Part shown: one piece after another, positions 1 to 6,341 of the stretch | Numbering within the stretch: position 1 is the first letter of the stretch | Layout of the letters: every line of letters begins with the position of its first letter | DNA from: Candidatus Muiribacterium halophilum | GTDB lineage: Bacteria > Muiribacteriota > Muiribacteriia > Muiribacteriales > Muiribacteriaceae | Assembly (NCBI GenBank): GCA_023228995.1 | Contig: JALOAD010000092.1 | Coordinates: 1 to 7,900, forward strand | Direction: 5' to 3' | Length of the DNA: 7,900 nt | Position numbers and translations under genes: made by a program | Notes under the pieces: generated by a model | What the model was told of the DNA's origin: nothing | Databases searched by the model: none | The model's input: only the letters and a program-made list of their open reading frames with translations

Positions 1-378
1 CTGTGCTTCTTGACCCCATTTCGTGTTTAGTAATCTAATCTCACCATCAATTCTATTCTCATTTTGATTATAATAAGCATTTTCGATAGAGTGTGATATA
101 TACTTTAACGATGTATCAAAAACGTCTGGATGATCAAACTCACCATATACTGCTCCTAATGTTCTCTTACGTTCCATGAGTTCATTAAGGTGTGGTAAAA
201 AACGATCCGCAGTGTAAACACGTTCATTACGATTCATAACATCAAATTCAGTGAAAATACCATTAAGACGATAGATTTTTCTTCCTTTTCTATCTAACTC
301 AGGCGCTGCACTTTCATTCAACTTTAAGCCTCCTAATTGATTATCCACAATAAGAACGTACTTGTTTGGTCCAACCAT
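1..378 (-). CDS. 21: Prohead core protease (T4 gp21-like), N-terminal part, cut by window edge
   Basis: The minus strand is open from the ATG at 378 to the window edge, giving 126 residues without a stop; the C-terminal part lies to the left. The sequence has the N-terminal half of the T4 gp21 family (serine protease related to herpesvirus assemblins): a NGIFTEFDVMNRNERVY stretch at about residues 39-55 and a GEFDHP motif at 79-84, whose His83 is the likely catalytic histidine. The catalytic serine would lie beyond the edge. In T4 this enzyme is part of the prohead scaffold and cleaves core and capsid proteins before DNA packaging. The ATG is chosen because the family-like sequence starts soon after it and the upstream bases are non-coding and A/T-rich without a Shine-Dalgarno. 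As in T4 it lies downstream of gene 20, but an opposing endonuclease gene and terminators separate them, so it needs its own promoter. The small T4 prohead core genes 67 and 68 are not seen between them. Confidence 0.9.
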   Translation of the reverse strand, partial: MVGPNKYVLIVDNQLGGLKLNESAAPELDRKGRKIYRLNGIFTEFDVMNRNERVYTADRFLPHLNELMERKRTLGAVYGEFDHPDVFDTSLKYISHSIENAYYNQNENRIDGEIRLLNTKWGQEAQ

Positions 379-438
379 AGTTATTTATTTATTTTTAATT
401 ATATATTAACCTAAAAACACGACATTTTTCCATTTATG

Positions 439-453
439 AAATTGTTACAATTT
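439..453. repeat. Perfect inverted repeat, operator-like
   Basis: AAATTGTTACAATTT is a perfect 7+1+7 dyad about 60 bases upstream of the gp21 start. Its size and symmetry suit a dimeric DNA-binding protein, but with arms this AT-rich it could arise by chance. A second 7+1+7 dyad of different sequence lies upstream of the gp55-like gene at 6819-6833. Confidence 0.3.
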
Positions 454-613
454 ATCAAAAATCTTCATTTTTTATAAGGAGGGCGGGTGCATCAATATTT
501 TTCTATATATTTTTCTAAATCTCTTTTTTTACCTGTAAATTTATCAGCGTAATCCATGCTGTACGAATCTGATGAATCAGAATAAACAACTACAAGATTA
601 TCAAAATAGGTGA

Positions 614-621
614 TATTTATG
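614..621 (-). promoter_or_regulatory. Possible late promoter for gp21 (CATAAATA)
   Basis: Read on the minus strand this is CATAAATA, 7 of 8 bases matching the T4 late consensus TATAAATA. It is on the right strand, but about 235 bases upstream of gp21. Such near-matches are common in DNA this AT-rich, so the assignment is tentative. Confidence 0.2.
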
Positions 622-649
622 GTGTTTTTGGTATTATTATTATTATATA

Positions 650-655
650 TATAAT
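650..655 (+). promoter_or_regulatory. Possible -10 box for the plus-strand endonuclease gene
   Basis: A TATAAT hexamer sits inside a run of alternating TA, about 20 bases upstream of the ATG at 676, with a TTTTTG about 19 bases further upstream as a weak -35 element. It would give a very short leader. The region is low complexity (ATT and TA repeats), so a chance match is quite possible. Confidence 0.25.
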
Positions 656-675
656 TAAAAAAGAAACATAAGTAA

Positions 676-2307
676 ATGATATTAAGTGATAAAGTTGAGG
701 TTAAATTAAATCCTTCCAATATGAAATATTTCAAAAACTATGTTGGTAAATCTGGTGATATTATTAAAGTAAATGTTGAAGATTTGAATAAAGGTTCACA
801 ATCAATAATAAAAGTTAAATGTGATAAATGTGGTGTAGAAAAAGATATGAAATATAAATTATATTTATCATATGGATATAATGATTGTGAATATTATTGT
901 CGAAAATGCAAAACAGAAATAAACAATATACAGAAATATGGTGTTAAAAATGTTTTTCAATTAGAAAAAACAAAAGAAAAAATTAAAGAAACTTGCTTAG
1001 AAAAATATGGTGTTGATAATGTTTCAAAATCAAAAGAAATTAAAGAAAAGAAAGAAAACACATGTAAAGAAAAATATGGTGTAAAACATCATTTACAAAA
1101 AAATGAAATATTAGAAAAGCAAAAAAACACTAATTTAAAAAAATATGGTGTAGATAATGTTTCAAAAATAGATACTGTAAAAGAAAAGAAAATTTCAAGC
1201 ACATTAAATAATTATAATGTTAAATATTTCTCACAAAGCAATAAGTGGAAAAATATAATAAAAGAAAAATGTGAAAAAGAATTAAAAGATAAATTGGAAC
1301 TATATGGTATAATAAATTACAAAACAAATTCAGATAATACATTATTAATATCATGTAAAGATCATAAATATAGAATTACTAAAAAATTATTACAAGAAAG
1401 AATAGAAAGATATAATACTATACCATGTACAATGTGTAATCCTATAAATTCTTATTCAACATCAGGTAAAGAAATTCAATTAATTAATTTTATAAAGGAT
1501 AATTATAATAATGAAATAATTCAAAATTCGAGAGATATTATAACACCATTAGAATTAGATATTTATTTACCAAATAAAAATTTAGCAATAGAATTTAATG
1601 GTCTATATTGGCATTCTGAATTATATAAAGATAAAAATTATCACAAAAATAAATATATTAAATGTAAAGAAAATAATATTCAATTGTTACACATATTTGA
1701 AGATGATTGGAATCATAAACAAGAAATTGTTAAATCTATGATACTAAACAAATTAGGTAAAACGCCAAATAAAATTTATGCAAGAAAATGTGATATAAAA
1801 GAAATAAAAGGTAATAAATTAGTTAGAAAATTTCTAAATGAAAATCATATACAAGGTTTTGTTGGTTCTAGTATAAAAATTGGTTTATTTTATAATGATG
1901 AATTATTATCATTAATGACATTCAAACAAAATAAGAATTCTATATATGAATTAAATAGGTTTTGTAATAAAAAATATTATAATGTTGTTGGTTCTGCTAG
2001 TAAATTATTTAATTATTTTATAAATAATAAGGTTTTTAATAAAATAATAACGTTTTCTAATAATTCATATTCTAATGGCAAGATATATGAAACACTAAAA
2101 TTTAAAGAAGATGTAATATTAAAACCTGATTATTCTTACATATTAGATAATAGAAGGTATCATAAATTTAATTTTAGAAAATCTAAATTAGAAAAATTAG
2201 GTTATGATATAAATAAAACAGAAAAAGAAACTTGTCTTATAAATAACATATATAGAATATTTGATGCTGGTAAAGTAAAATGGGTATATGAAAATATCAA
2301 AACATAA
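676..2307 (+). CDS. Putative homing endonuclease: zinc ribbon, five 23-residue KYGV repeats, Vsr-like nuclease core
   Basis: This 543-residue protein resembles large free-standing homing endonucleases of phages. Visible parts in order: a start module with VKLNPSN and a zinc ribbon (C49, C52, C75, C78); five repeats of exactly 23 residues beginning with KYGV or a variant at 87, 110, 133, 156 and 179; a second zinc-finger-like set (C227, H230, C251, C254); a Vsr/EDxHD-like nuclease core at about 262-350 with LELDIYLP, LAIEFNGLYWHS and IFEDDW (candidate catalytic residues D295, E306, H313 and H323); and a C-terminal domain (about 366-540) that looks GNAT-like, ending in YRIFDAGKVKWVY. The Vsr-like core is the fold of I-Bth0305I. 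The ATG at 676 is preferred over the one at 721 because the VKLNPSN module seems part of the family. It is the only plus-strand gene in the window, sits between portal and protease genes, and has its own terminator. Target site and activity are unknown. Confidence 0.8.
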   Translation: MILSDKVEVKLNPSNMKYFKNYVGKSGDIIKVNVEDLNKGSQSIIKVKCDKCGVEKDMKYKLYLSYGYNDCEYYCRKCKTEINNIQKYGVKNVFQLEKTKEKIKETCLEKYGVDNVSKSKEIKEKKENTCKEKYGVKHHLQKNEILEKQKNTNLKKYGVDNVSKIDTVKEKKISSTLNNYNVKYFSQSNKWKNIIKEKCEKELKDKLELYGIINYKTNSDNTLLISCKDHKYRITKKLLQERIERYNTIPCTMCNPINSYSTSGKEIQLINFIKDNYNNEIIQNSRDIITPLELDIYLPNKNLAIEFNGLYWHSELYKDKNYHKNKYIKCKENNIQLLHIFEDDWNHKQEIVKSMILNKLGKTPNKIYARKCDIKEIKGNKLVRKFLNENHIQGFVGSSIKIGLFYNDELLSLMTFKQNKNSIYELNRFCNKKYYNVVGSASKLFNYFINNKVFNKIITFSNNSYSNGKIYETLKFKEDVILKPDYSYILDNRRYHKFNFRKSKLEKLGYDINKTEKETCLINNIYRIFDAGKVKWVYENIKT

Positions 2308-2314
2308 ATGAACT

Positions 2315-2347
2315 ACACATCAGCTAAAGACTGATGTGTTTTCTTTG
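2315..2347 (+). terminator. Rho-independent terminator of the endonuclease gene
   Basis: A perfect 9-bp stem (ACACATCAG at 2315-2323 with CTGATGTGT at 2331-2339) and a 7-base loop are followed on the plus strand by TTTTCTTT. It starts 8 bases after the endonuclease stop codon. The minus strand has no T-run after the stem, so it acts for the plus-strand gene. Confidence 0.8.
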
Positions 2348-2358
2348 ACGGGACATAT

Positions 2359-2391
2359 AAAAAAAAGACCCTCAAAAAATGAGAGTCTTTT
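2359..2391 (-). terminator. Rho-independent terminator of the gp20 transcription unit
   Basis: Read on the minus strand, a 12-bp stem (2391-2380 with 2374-2363) closes a loop of five T; the single DNA mismatch becomes a G-U pair in minus-strand RNA. The stem runs into eight consecutive T (2366-2359). It lies 12 bases beyond the gp20 stop. It faces the plus-strand terminator at 2315-2347, so the two convergent genes are insulated from each other. Confidence 0.85.
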
Positions 2392-2403
2392 ATAATAAGT
2401 GTT

Positions 2404-4104
2404 TTAGAATTTGAAGCCACCATCATCTTGTCCTCCACCTTCTTGTGCATCACCTTGAGCACCTTCACCACCTTGAGCACCTTCACCACCTTGGGCACCT
2501 TCACCACCTTGGGCACCATCAGCACCTTCGCCACCAGCACCTCCTCCGCCACCTTGTCCAGGTGCCATACCACCACCACCGAGTTTATACTTATTATTTT
2601 CGGCAATATCGGCATCAGTGAATTTCATAATTCTTCTTACTATCCATTCAATGTGTAGATAAGGTTTTTCATCAGCACCCATTAAGTTAGAACTTAAAGT
2701 AGAAGCAATTTCTGCTCTTTTAGCTAAGTTATTTAGATATTTCCATTCTTCAAATAATTCATTACTATTAAATAATACTTGTAAATTTGTATGGAATAAG
2801 TTATCATCTTTCAATTCAGGAAAATCAAGAATCATTTGTATTTTAATTGGTTTTACAATTAATTCCTTAAATACAGTTCTTAATCTTTTAATAAAATTGC
2901 CATATTTTATTTCATCTCTTGTAATTTCAGCACTATCATTATAAATATTACCACCACCAGATTCTTCATCAAATCTACTAAAAGGTAACTTAGATGCTCT
3001 TTTCAAATTTTTAAAGAACCAATTTAACATAGTATCTTCATTTAAGTCTGTACCTTGCGATTGCATAATTTCAATGTTTGGTGATCCTAAATCTGAATTA
3101 GGAAACCAAAAATCTTTTGAGTGTGGAATATCAGTAGAACCGTTGATAGTAACAGTACCCATAGTATCATCCCATTGTACGTCTTCGTGATATTCAGACA
3201 TTAACTCATAGATTTGTTGTTCTGCTTGTTGTCTTGTTAAACCATTTGTAGGAATAATAAACTTTTTGTAAATTGCTGCCTGATTAATATTATATAATAA
3301 TCTTGTTTGTTCAATCATTTTCAATTGATTATAAGGTCTAATAAGATTTTCAACATATGATGTTTCAGCAAAGTCATTATTATTACTATATGAAATATAG
3401 ATAATTTGTGAATCTAATAACACTCTTCTAATTTGTGGATTATCAGGATATTGTATCCAAACAATTGTACCTGTACCTGGATCTGTTGCAACAACTAATG
3501 TCATAGGATCAATTGGTTGTAAATCTATGATATTCTTTTGTTTATTATCATAAACTATCTCAAATGCAATATAACCATCAATAAGGAAATTCTTGAAATA
3601 ATTCCAGGCTGTTAAACCATCATTAAAACCAATATTTCTATAAATTTTATTGAAGTTTTCTTGGTATCTTTGTTTTAGCGAATTATCAAATTCATCTGGT
3701 AAGTCTTTTAATTTACAGAAATAGTTATCTTCATTATAAATAACCGCTTCATCTGCAATCTGTGCAACAAAATCTTTTATTTCATCTTTAATTGCATATT
3801 GTCTTAAAATCTTTCGTTTATCTTGATATGCTCTATCTAAATACGCAATTGATTTTCTGTCGAGCATTTTAGAAATAACTTTCTTAGTAAAAATATCATA
3901 CATATTTGTTCCATAGTCGGCACCTTCTCCTTGTGGATCTTCGTGCATACCAACAGAATATGTATTCTGTATTACCATATTTTCATAATCCATACCCCAG
4001 TTTGATAGGTTCCTCAACATCTTGTTGAAATAACCTCTATTCTCTACAGTACTTCCTAAATCATCAATTTTATTTTTATTATTATATCTGTTATAAGATG
4101 GCAT
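2404..4104 (-). CDS. 20: Portal vertex protein (T4 gp20-like)
   Basis: The 566-residue protein has the layout of T4 gp20 (about 520 residues). An N-terminal stretch SIAYLDRAYQDKRKILRQYA is followed by KDFVAQIADEAVIY, and further on by the LIDGYIAFEIVYDN and LQPIDPMTLVVATDPGTGTI region and a long helical region that includes KRASKLPFSRFDEESGGGN. Twelve copies of this protein form the ring at one head vertex through which DNA enters, start head assembly, and later join the neck and tail. Residues from about 509 to the end are unusual: almost only Gly, Ala, Gln, Glu and Asp, with tandem GAQGGE repeats and an FKF end. The start ATG at 4104 gives the expected N-terminus; no Shine-Dalgarno is seen. 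The gene follows the 243-residue gene after 36 bases and ends 12 bases before a strong terminator, so it is the last gene of the unit. Confidence 0.95.
   Translation of the reverse strand: MPSYNRYNNKNKIDDLGSTVENRGYFNKMLRNLSNWGMDYENMVIQNTYSVGMHEDPQGEGADYGTNMYDIFTKKVISKMLDRKSIAYLDRAYQDKRKILRQYAIKDEIKDFVAQIADEAVIYNEDNYFCKLKDLPDEFDNSLKQRYQENFNKIYRNIGFNDGLTAWNYFKNFLIDGYIAFEIVYDNKQKNIIDLQPIDPMTLVVATDPGTGTIVWIQYPDNPQIRRVLLDSQIIYISYSNNNDFAETSYVENLIRPYNQLKMIEQTRLLYNINQAAIYKKFIIPTNGLTRQQAEQQIYELMSEYHEDVQWDDTMGTVTINGSTDIPHSKDFWFPNSDLGSPNIEIMQSQGTDLNEDTMLNWFFKNLKRASKLPFSRFDEESGGGNIYNDSAEITRDEIKYGNFIKRLRTVFKELIVKPIKIQMILDFPELKDDNLFHTNLQVLFNSNELFEEWKYLNNLAKRAEIASTLSSNLMGADEKPYLHIEWIVRRIMKFTDADIAENNKYKLGGGGMAPGQGGGGGAGGEGADGAQGGEGAQGGEGAQGGEGAQGDAQEGGGQDDGGFKF
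2454..2525 (-). repeat. Four tandem 18-bp repeats in the portal C-terminus
   Basis: The unit CTTGAGCACCTTCACCAC (plus strand) occurs at 2454-2471 and 2472-2489, then with one change at 2490-2507 and with three at 2508-2525. On the coding strand each unit gives a GAQGGE-type hexapeptide in frame, so copy number can change without breaking the gene. It is the most G/C-rich stretch of an otherwise AT-rich window. Confidence 0.9.
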
Positions 4105-4140
4105 CTCTAAAAATTAATTTTTTAGTATATATAAATAATG

Positions 4141-4872
4141 TTAGTCCTTAAATAGTTTAAGTTTCTCTCTGAATAATGCAACTTTTTTATGGTATAATAT
4201 AGAATCTGCTTCATATTCTTCTAATAGTTTCTGATATTGTTCTATAATTTCTCCTAATTTAATAGCATCTTCACCATATAAATTTTTCTGCAATTCTAAC
4301 ATATCTCCAGCATTATATCTTTTCCAATCAGAAAACATTATTTGTGGAAGTATTTTAATACTACATAGATAGGCTTTTTTAATTTTCATTTTTCCAAGAA
4401 AGTTTCTAATAGTCCATGCAGTTATCGCCCATTCCATATTACCATTAGCTTTCAACATTTTATACATAAACTCAAAAGATAAAAAACTTAAAGTAGCCTC
4501 ATCTCTAACCATTTCTTTTTGTGCAATCAAATCCATTTCAGCATAAACCTGCTTAAAAATTTTATCGAATAATAGTATTTTATATCTTGGTGGCAAATAT
4601 TCTAAGTTTATACCATATAAAATATGATTATTTTTATGAACTTTATAATCTAAAGCTAATATCGGACACCATAATGGATTACCATTGAAATCATATTTTA
4701 TTAGATAGAATCTATTTGGCACCAATTTAGAAGGATCTATTTCCATTACTTCTGAAAGATTAGGTTTAATTATTAAATTACGTAGTTGTTCTGTTAAATC
4801 AAAAATCATTCTTTCCCAAGAACCATGCAATCCCATAACACCCCACATATAATCTTCAAAGTTCTTATACAT
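4141..4872 (-). CDS. Unrecognised 243-residue protein encoded between gp4 and the portal
   Basis: I do not recognise this protein. It is soluble-looking, without a signal peptide or membrane span. A central block (about 50-105) reads LVPNRFYLIKYDFNG, then a hydrophobic strand PILALDYK and GINLEYLPPRYKILLFDKI, which suggests a compact beta-rich domain followed by helices. Residues from about 200 to the end are charged and helical, possibly a short coiled coil. The start is one base after the gp4 stop (minus strand TAAGATG), so translation is probably coupled to gp4. Position between a head-completion nuclease and the portal suggests a virion or assembly role, perhaps at the neck. In T4 gene 4 is followed by gene 53 (baseplate wedge), but I see no gp53-like sequence here. 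Function is left open. Confidence 0.75.
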   Translation of the reverse strand: MYKNFEDYMWGVMGLHGSWERMIFDLTEQLRNLIIKPNLSEVMEIDPSKLVPNRFYLIKYDFNGNPLWCPILALDYKVHKNNHILYGINLEYLPPRYKILLFDKIFKQVYAEMDLIAQKEMVRDEATLSFLSFEFMYKMLKANGNMEWAITAWTIRNFLGKMKIKKAYLCSIKILPQIMFSDWKRYNAGDMLELQKNLYGEDAIKLGEIIEQYQKLLEEYEADSILYHKKVALFREKLKLFKD

Positions 4873-4873
4873 C

Positions 4874-5386
4874 TTACATTATCTTTTTTTCTGTTAAATA
4901 ATTTTCCGTTATTATATTGAATTTCATCTTATGTTTATCGCACCAATATTTAGCCTTTGTCCATTTGTAAAGGTTTTTTTGATAAGTCTTTAATTGATAT
5001 TCATATGTTTCTAATGATTTTGCTGTAATTTTCTTAGGAGGTACAGGTTTTTGAGTTTCTTTTGCAGGTTTAATCTCAATCACAACTCTTTCTAATTTTT
5101 CAGGGTCGTGTCTGTCAATAATTTCAATATAAAAATCAGGATAATATCTATGAAATTTACCTTTCTCATCTTGATAAGGTATAGTAATATGTTCAGAACC
5201 CCATCTTTTTATAGATGTATTTTTATCACACCACGCCATAAAATGCAGTTCCCATTTAGAACGATAAATACATTTTTTAGGATCTCCAATATATTTATCT
5301 AAATTAATTATATTATAAAAACCTTGATGGTATTTTTTCCTATTATTCCTACCTCTTGGAGATTTAGGTGGTCTATTATTACCCAT
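4874..5386 (-). CDS. 4: Head completion nuclease (T4 gp4-like)
   Basis: This 170-residue basic protein matches the T4 gp4 (head completion) family, which is about 150 residues long. After a basic, Pro-rich N-terminus come NLDKYIGDPKKCIYRSKWEL and FMAWCD (residues 28-53), then RYYPDFYIEI (80-89) and VVIEIKPAKE (101-110). Asp84, Glu104 and Lys106 form a PD-(D/E)XK nuclease signature, with Glu46 as a further candidate active-site residue. In T4 gp4 acts after packaging to make heads competent for tail joining; why it keeps a nuclease fold is not settled. It starts 9 bases after the endonuclease stop and has the only good Shine-Dalgarno-like sequence in the window: AAGGA, 5 bases from the ATG. 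Its stop is one base from the next gene, so the two are probably co-translated. Confidence 0.9.
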   Translation of the reverse strand: MGNNRPPKSPRGRNNRKKYHQGFYNIINLDKYIGDPKKCIYRSKWELHFMAWCDKNTSIKRWGSEHITIPYQDEKGKFHRYYPDFYIEIIDRHDPEKLERVVIEIKPAKETQKPVPPKKITAKSLETYEYQLKTYQKNLYKWTKAKYWCDKHKMKFNIITENYLTEKKIM

Positions 5387-5395
5387 AATTTTCCT

Positions 5396-6280
5396 TCATT
5401 GTTTTTCAACATTTTGATCATATCTTATTCTTAATAGTGAGATGCCATTTGATAAACAAAAAATATTTTTAATTTTATCATGCTCTTTTATATATTTTAG
5501 TGTCTCATCACCACCAAAATACTCTATACTCTCAAAGTGTTGTTTACCATCAAATTCTATACACATATCATAATCTGGTAAATAAAAATCAAACGGCAAC
5601 AAATTCAAGTCTTTACAACCATCAAATGTTTTCTGTCTTATATATTTAATATTTTTCTTATCCAAATATTTTTTTATAGTTTTTTCTCCTTTACTTTCTT
5701 TACAAAATGGGCAACCTTGTTTCTTAACATAATGTGAATTTGGAGTTTGTAAAAAATAATTATTACATTTTTTACATATTATTTTAACTTTTGTAATATT
5801 ATTTTTATATTCTACTAAACTATAATCATAATCATCACCATGTACATTTTTAGATTTTTCAACAAACTCATCTTTTGTTAATGATTTTTTTTCAATGTTG
5901 CATTGAGGACATTTGGATTTTTTATCAATATGATTTTTTGCGGTTGGTTCAAAAATACCATGTTTTGGACAAATAACTTTGATCTTATCTGTTAAAATAG
6001 AAAAATTGGTTAAAGAATAATCATATTCATTATTATGAATTTTTTTCGCCATTTTAATATAATCATCTTTACTCATTTCATATCTACCAGAGCATTTTTT
6101 ACAACCTATTCCATTTTTGTGTGATTTTGGAATTTGTTCAAATACACCATGAATAGGGCATATAATTTTAACCTTAGTTATGTTATTCACATATTCAACT
6201 AGTGAATAATCATATTTATCACCATGTTTTTGTTTAGATAATTCAACAAATTCTTCTTTTGAAATTTTTCGTTTAGGCAT
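5396..6280 (-). CDS. Putative homing endonuclease with three DUF723-like zinc repeats and a Vsr-like nuclease domain
   Basis: The 294-residue protein has three similar modules of about 63-65 residues, starting near 11, 74 and 139. Each has a KYDYSLVEY-type stretch, a KVKIICP.HG.F strand and a cysteine/histidine set (C41, H44, C60, C63; C104, H107, C124, C127; C169, C172, C190, C193), as in DUF723-type modules of phage endonucleases. The C-terminal domain (about 195-290) has FDFYLPDYDMCIEFDGKQHF, EHDKIKNIFC and ISLLRIRYD, the pattern of Vsr-like (EDxHD) nucleases; D231, E242, D244, H248, H267 and D268 are candidate catalytic residues. It ends soon after RIRYD, perhaps a few residues short of relatives. 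It lies between the gp55-like and gp4 genes on the same strand, and its start codon directly follows a 17-bp hairpin that may control translation. Probably a mobile selfish gene; target unknown. Confidence 0.8.
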   Translation of the reverse strand: MPKRKISKEEFVELSKQKHGDKYDYSLVEYVNNITKVKIICPIHGVFEQIPKSHKNGIGCKKCSGRYEMSKDDYIKMAKKIHNNEYDYSLTNFSILTDKIKVICPKHGIFEPTAKNHIDKKSKCPQCNIEKKSLTKDEFVEKSKNVHGDDYDYSLVEYKNNITKVKIICKKCNNYFLQTPNSHYVKKQGCPFCKESKGEKTIKKYLDKKNIKYIRQKTFDGCKDLNLLPFDFYLPDYDMCIEFDGKQHFESIEYFGGDETLKYIKEHDKIKNIFCLSNGISLLRIRYDQNVEKQ

Positions 6281-6326
6281 AAAGATATTGTCAATTTATG
6301 TTATATATAAAATTGACAATATCTTT
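6281..6326 (-). promoter_or_regulatory. 17-bp hairpin directly before the endonuclease start codon, with late-promoter-like loop
   Basis: Bases 6281-6297 and 6310-6326 are perfect inverted repeats of 17 bp around a 12-base loop. On the minus strand the stem ends at the base before the ATG at 6280, so the whole ribosome landing zone would be paired in a transcript coming from gp55. The loop reads TATATATAACAT on the minus strand; TATATATA differs at one base from the T4 late consensus, and a start from it would make RNA lacking the 5' arm. T4 homing endonuclease genes such as I-TevI are controlled this way. On the plus strand the stem is followed by seven T, but no plus-strand gene ends there. 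Confidence 0.6.
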
Positions 6327-6341
6327 TTTTCCCATTTAATT

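Larger units (their letters stand above)
379..675. other. Divergent intergenic region between gp21 and the plus-strand endonuclease gene
   Basis: I see no convincing gene in these 297 bases. They separate two divergently transcribed genes and must hold a start signal for each. Visible elements are a perfect inverted repeat (439-453), a GC-rich run (478-490), a CATAAATA motif on the minus strand (621-614), one base from the T4 late-promoter consensus, and a TATAAT on the plus strand (650-655). An 80-codon minus-strand reading frame (492-734) crosses the region, but half of it is low-complexity ATT repeat and it overlaps the start of the endonuclease gene, so it is not called as a gene. Confidence 0.6.

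Noticed and set aside
492-734. 80-codon minus-strand reading frame between gp21 and the endonuclease gene
   Set aside because: It overlaps the start of the plus-strand endonuclease, its middle is low-complexity ATT repeat and it has no recognisable start signal. The last 40 residues look more protein-like and could be a gene remnant, but I cannot support a call.
934-1278. CRISPR-like or satellite DNA array
   Set aside because: The 69-base periodicity is that of protein repeats in an open reading frame; DNA identity between units is low and there are no spacers.
2313-2658. Reading frames of 100 codons (minus) and 76 codons (plus) over the portal 3' end
   Set aside because: They are shadows of the Gly-rich repeat region of the portal gene; the repetitive composition keeps the other frames open.
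4109-4122. AAAAATTAATTTTT palindrome between the 243-residue gene and the portal
   Set aside because: Pure A/T low-complexity sequence with no stable stem; not convincing as a terminator.
4130-4137. Exact TATAAATA on the plus strand in the portal upstream gap
   Set aside because: It points against the direction of all nearby genes and would only drive antisense RNA; AT-rich chance match. The same holds for the plus-strand copies at 2019 and 2238 inside the endonuclease gene.
5108-5302. 64-codon plus-strand frame inside gp4
   Set aside because: It lies wholly opposite a well-supported gp4 gene and has no start signal or recognisable product.
6281-6330. Plus-strand rho-independent terminator (stem plus seven T)
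   Set aside because: No plus-strand gene ends here. The stem is better explained as a control element for the minus-strand endonuclease start.
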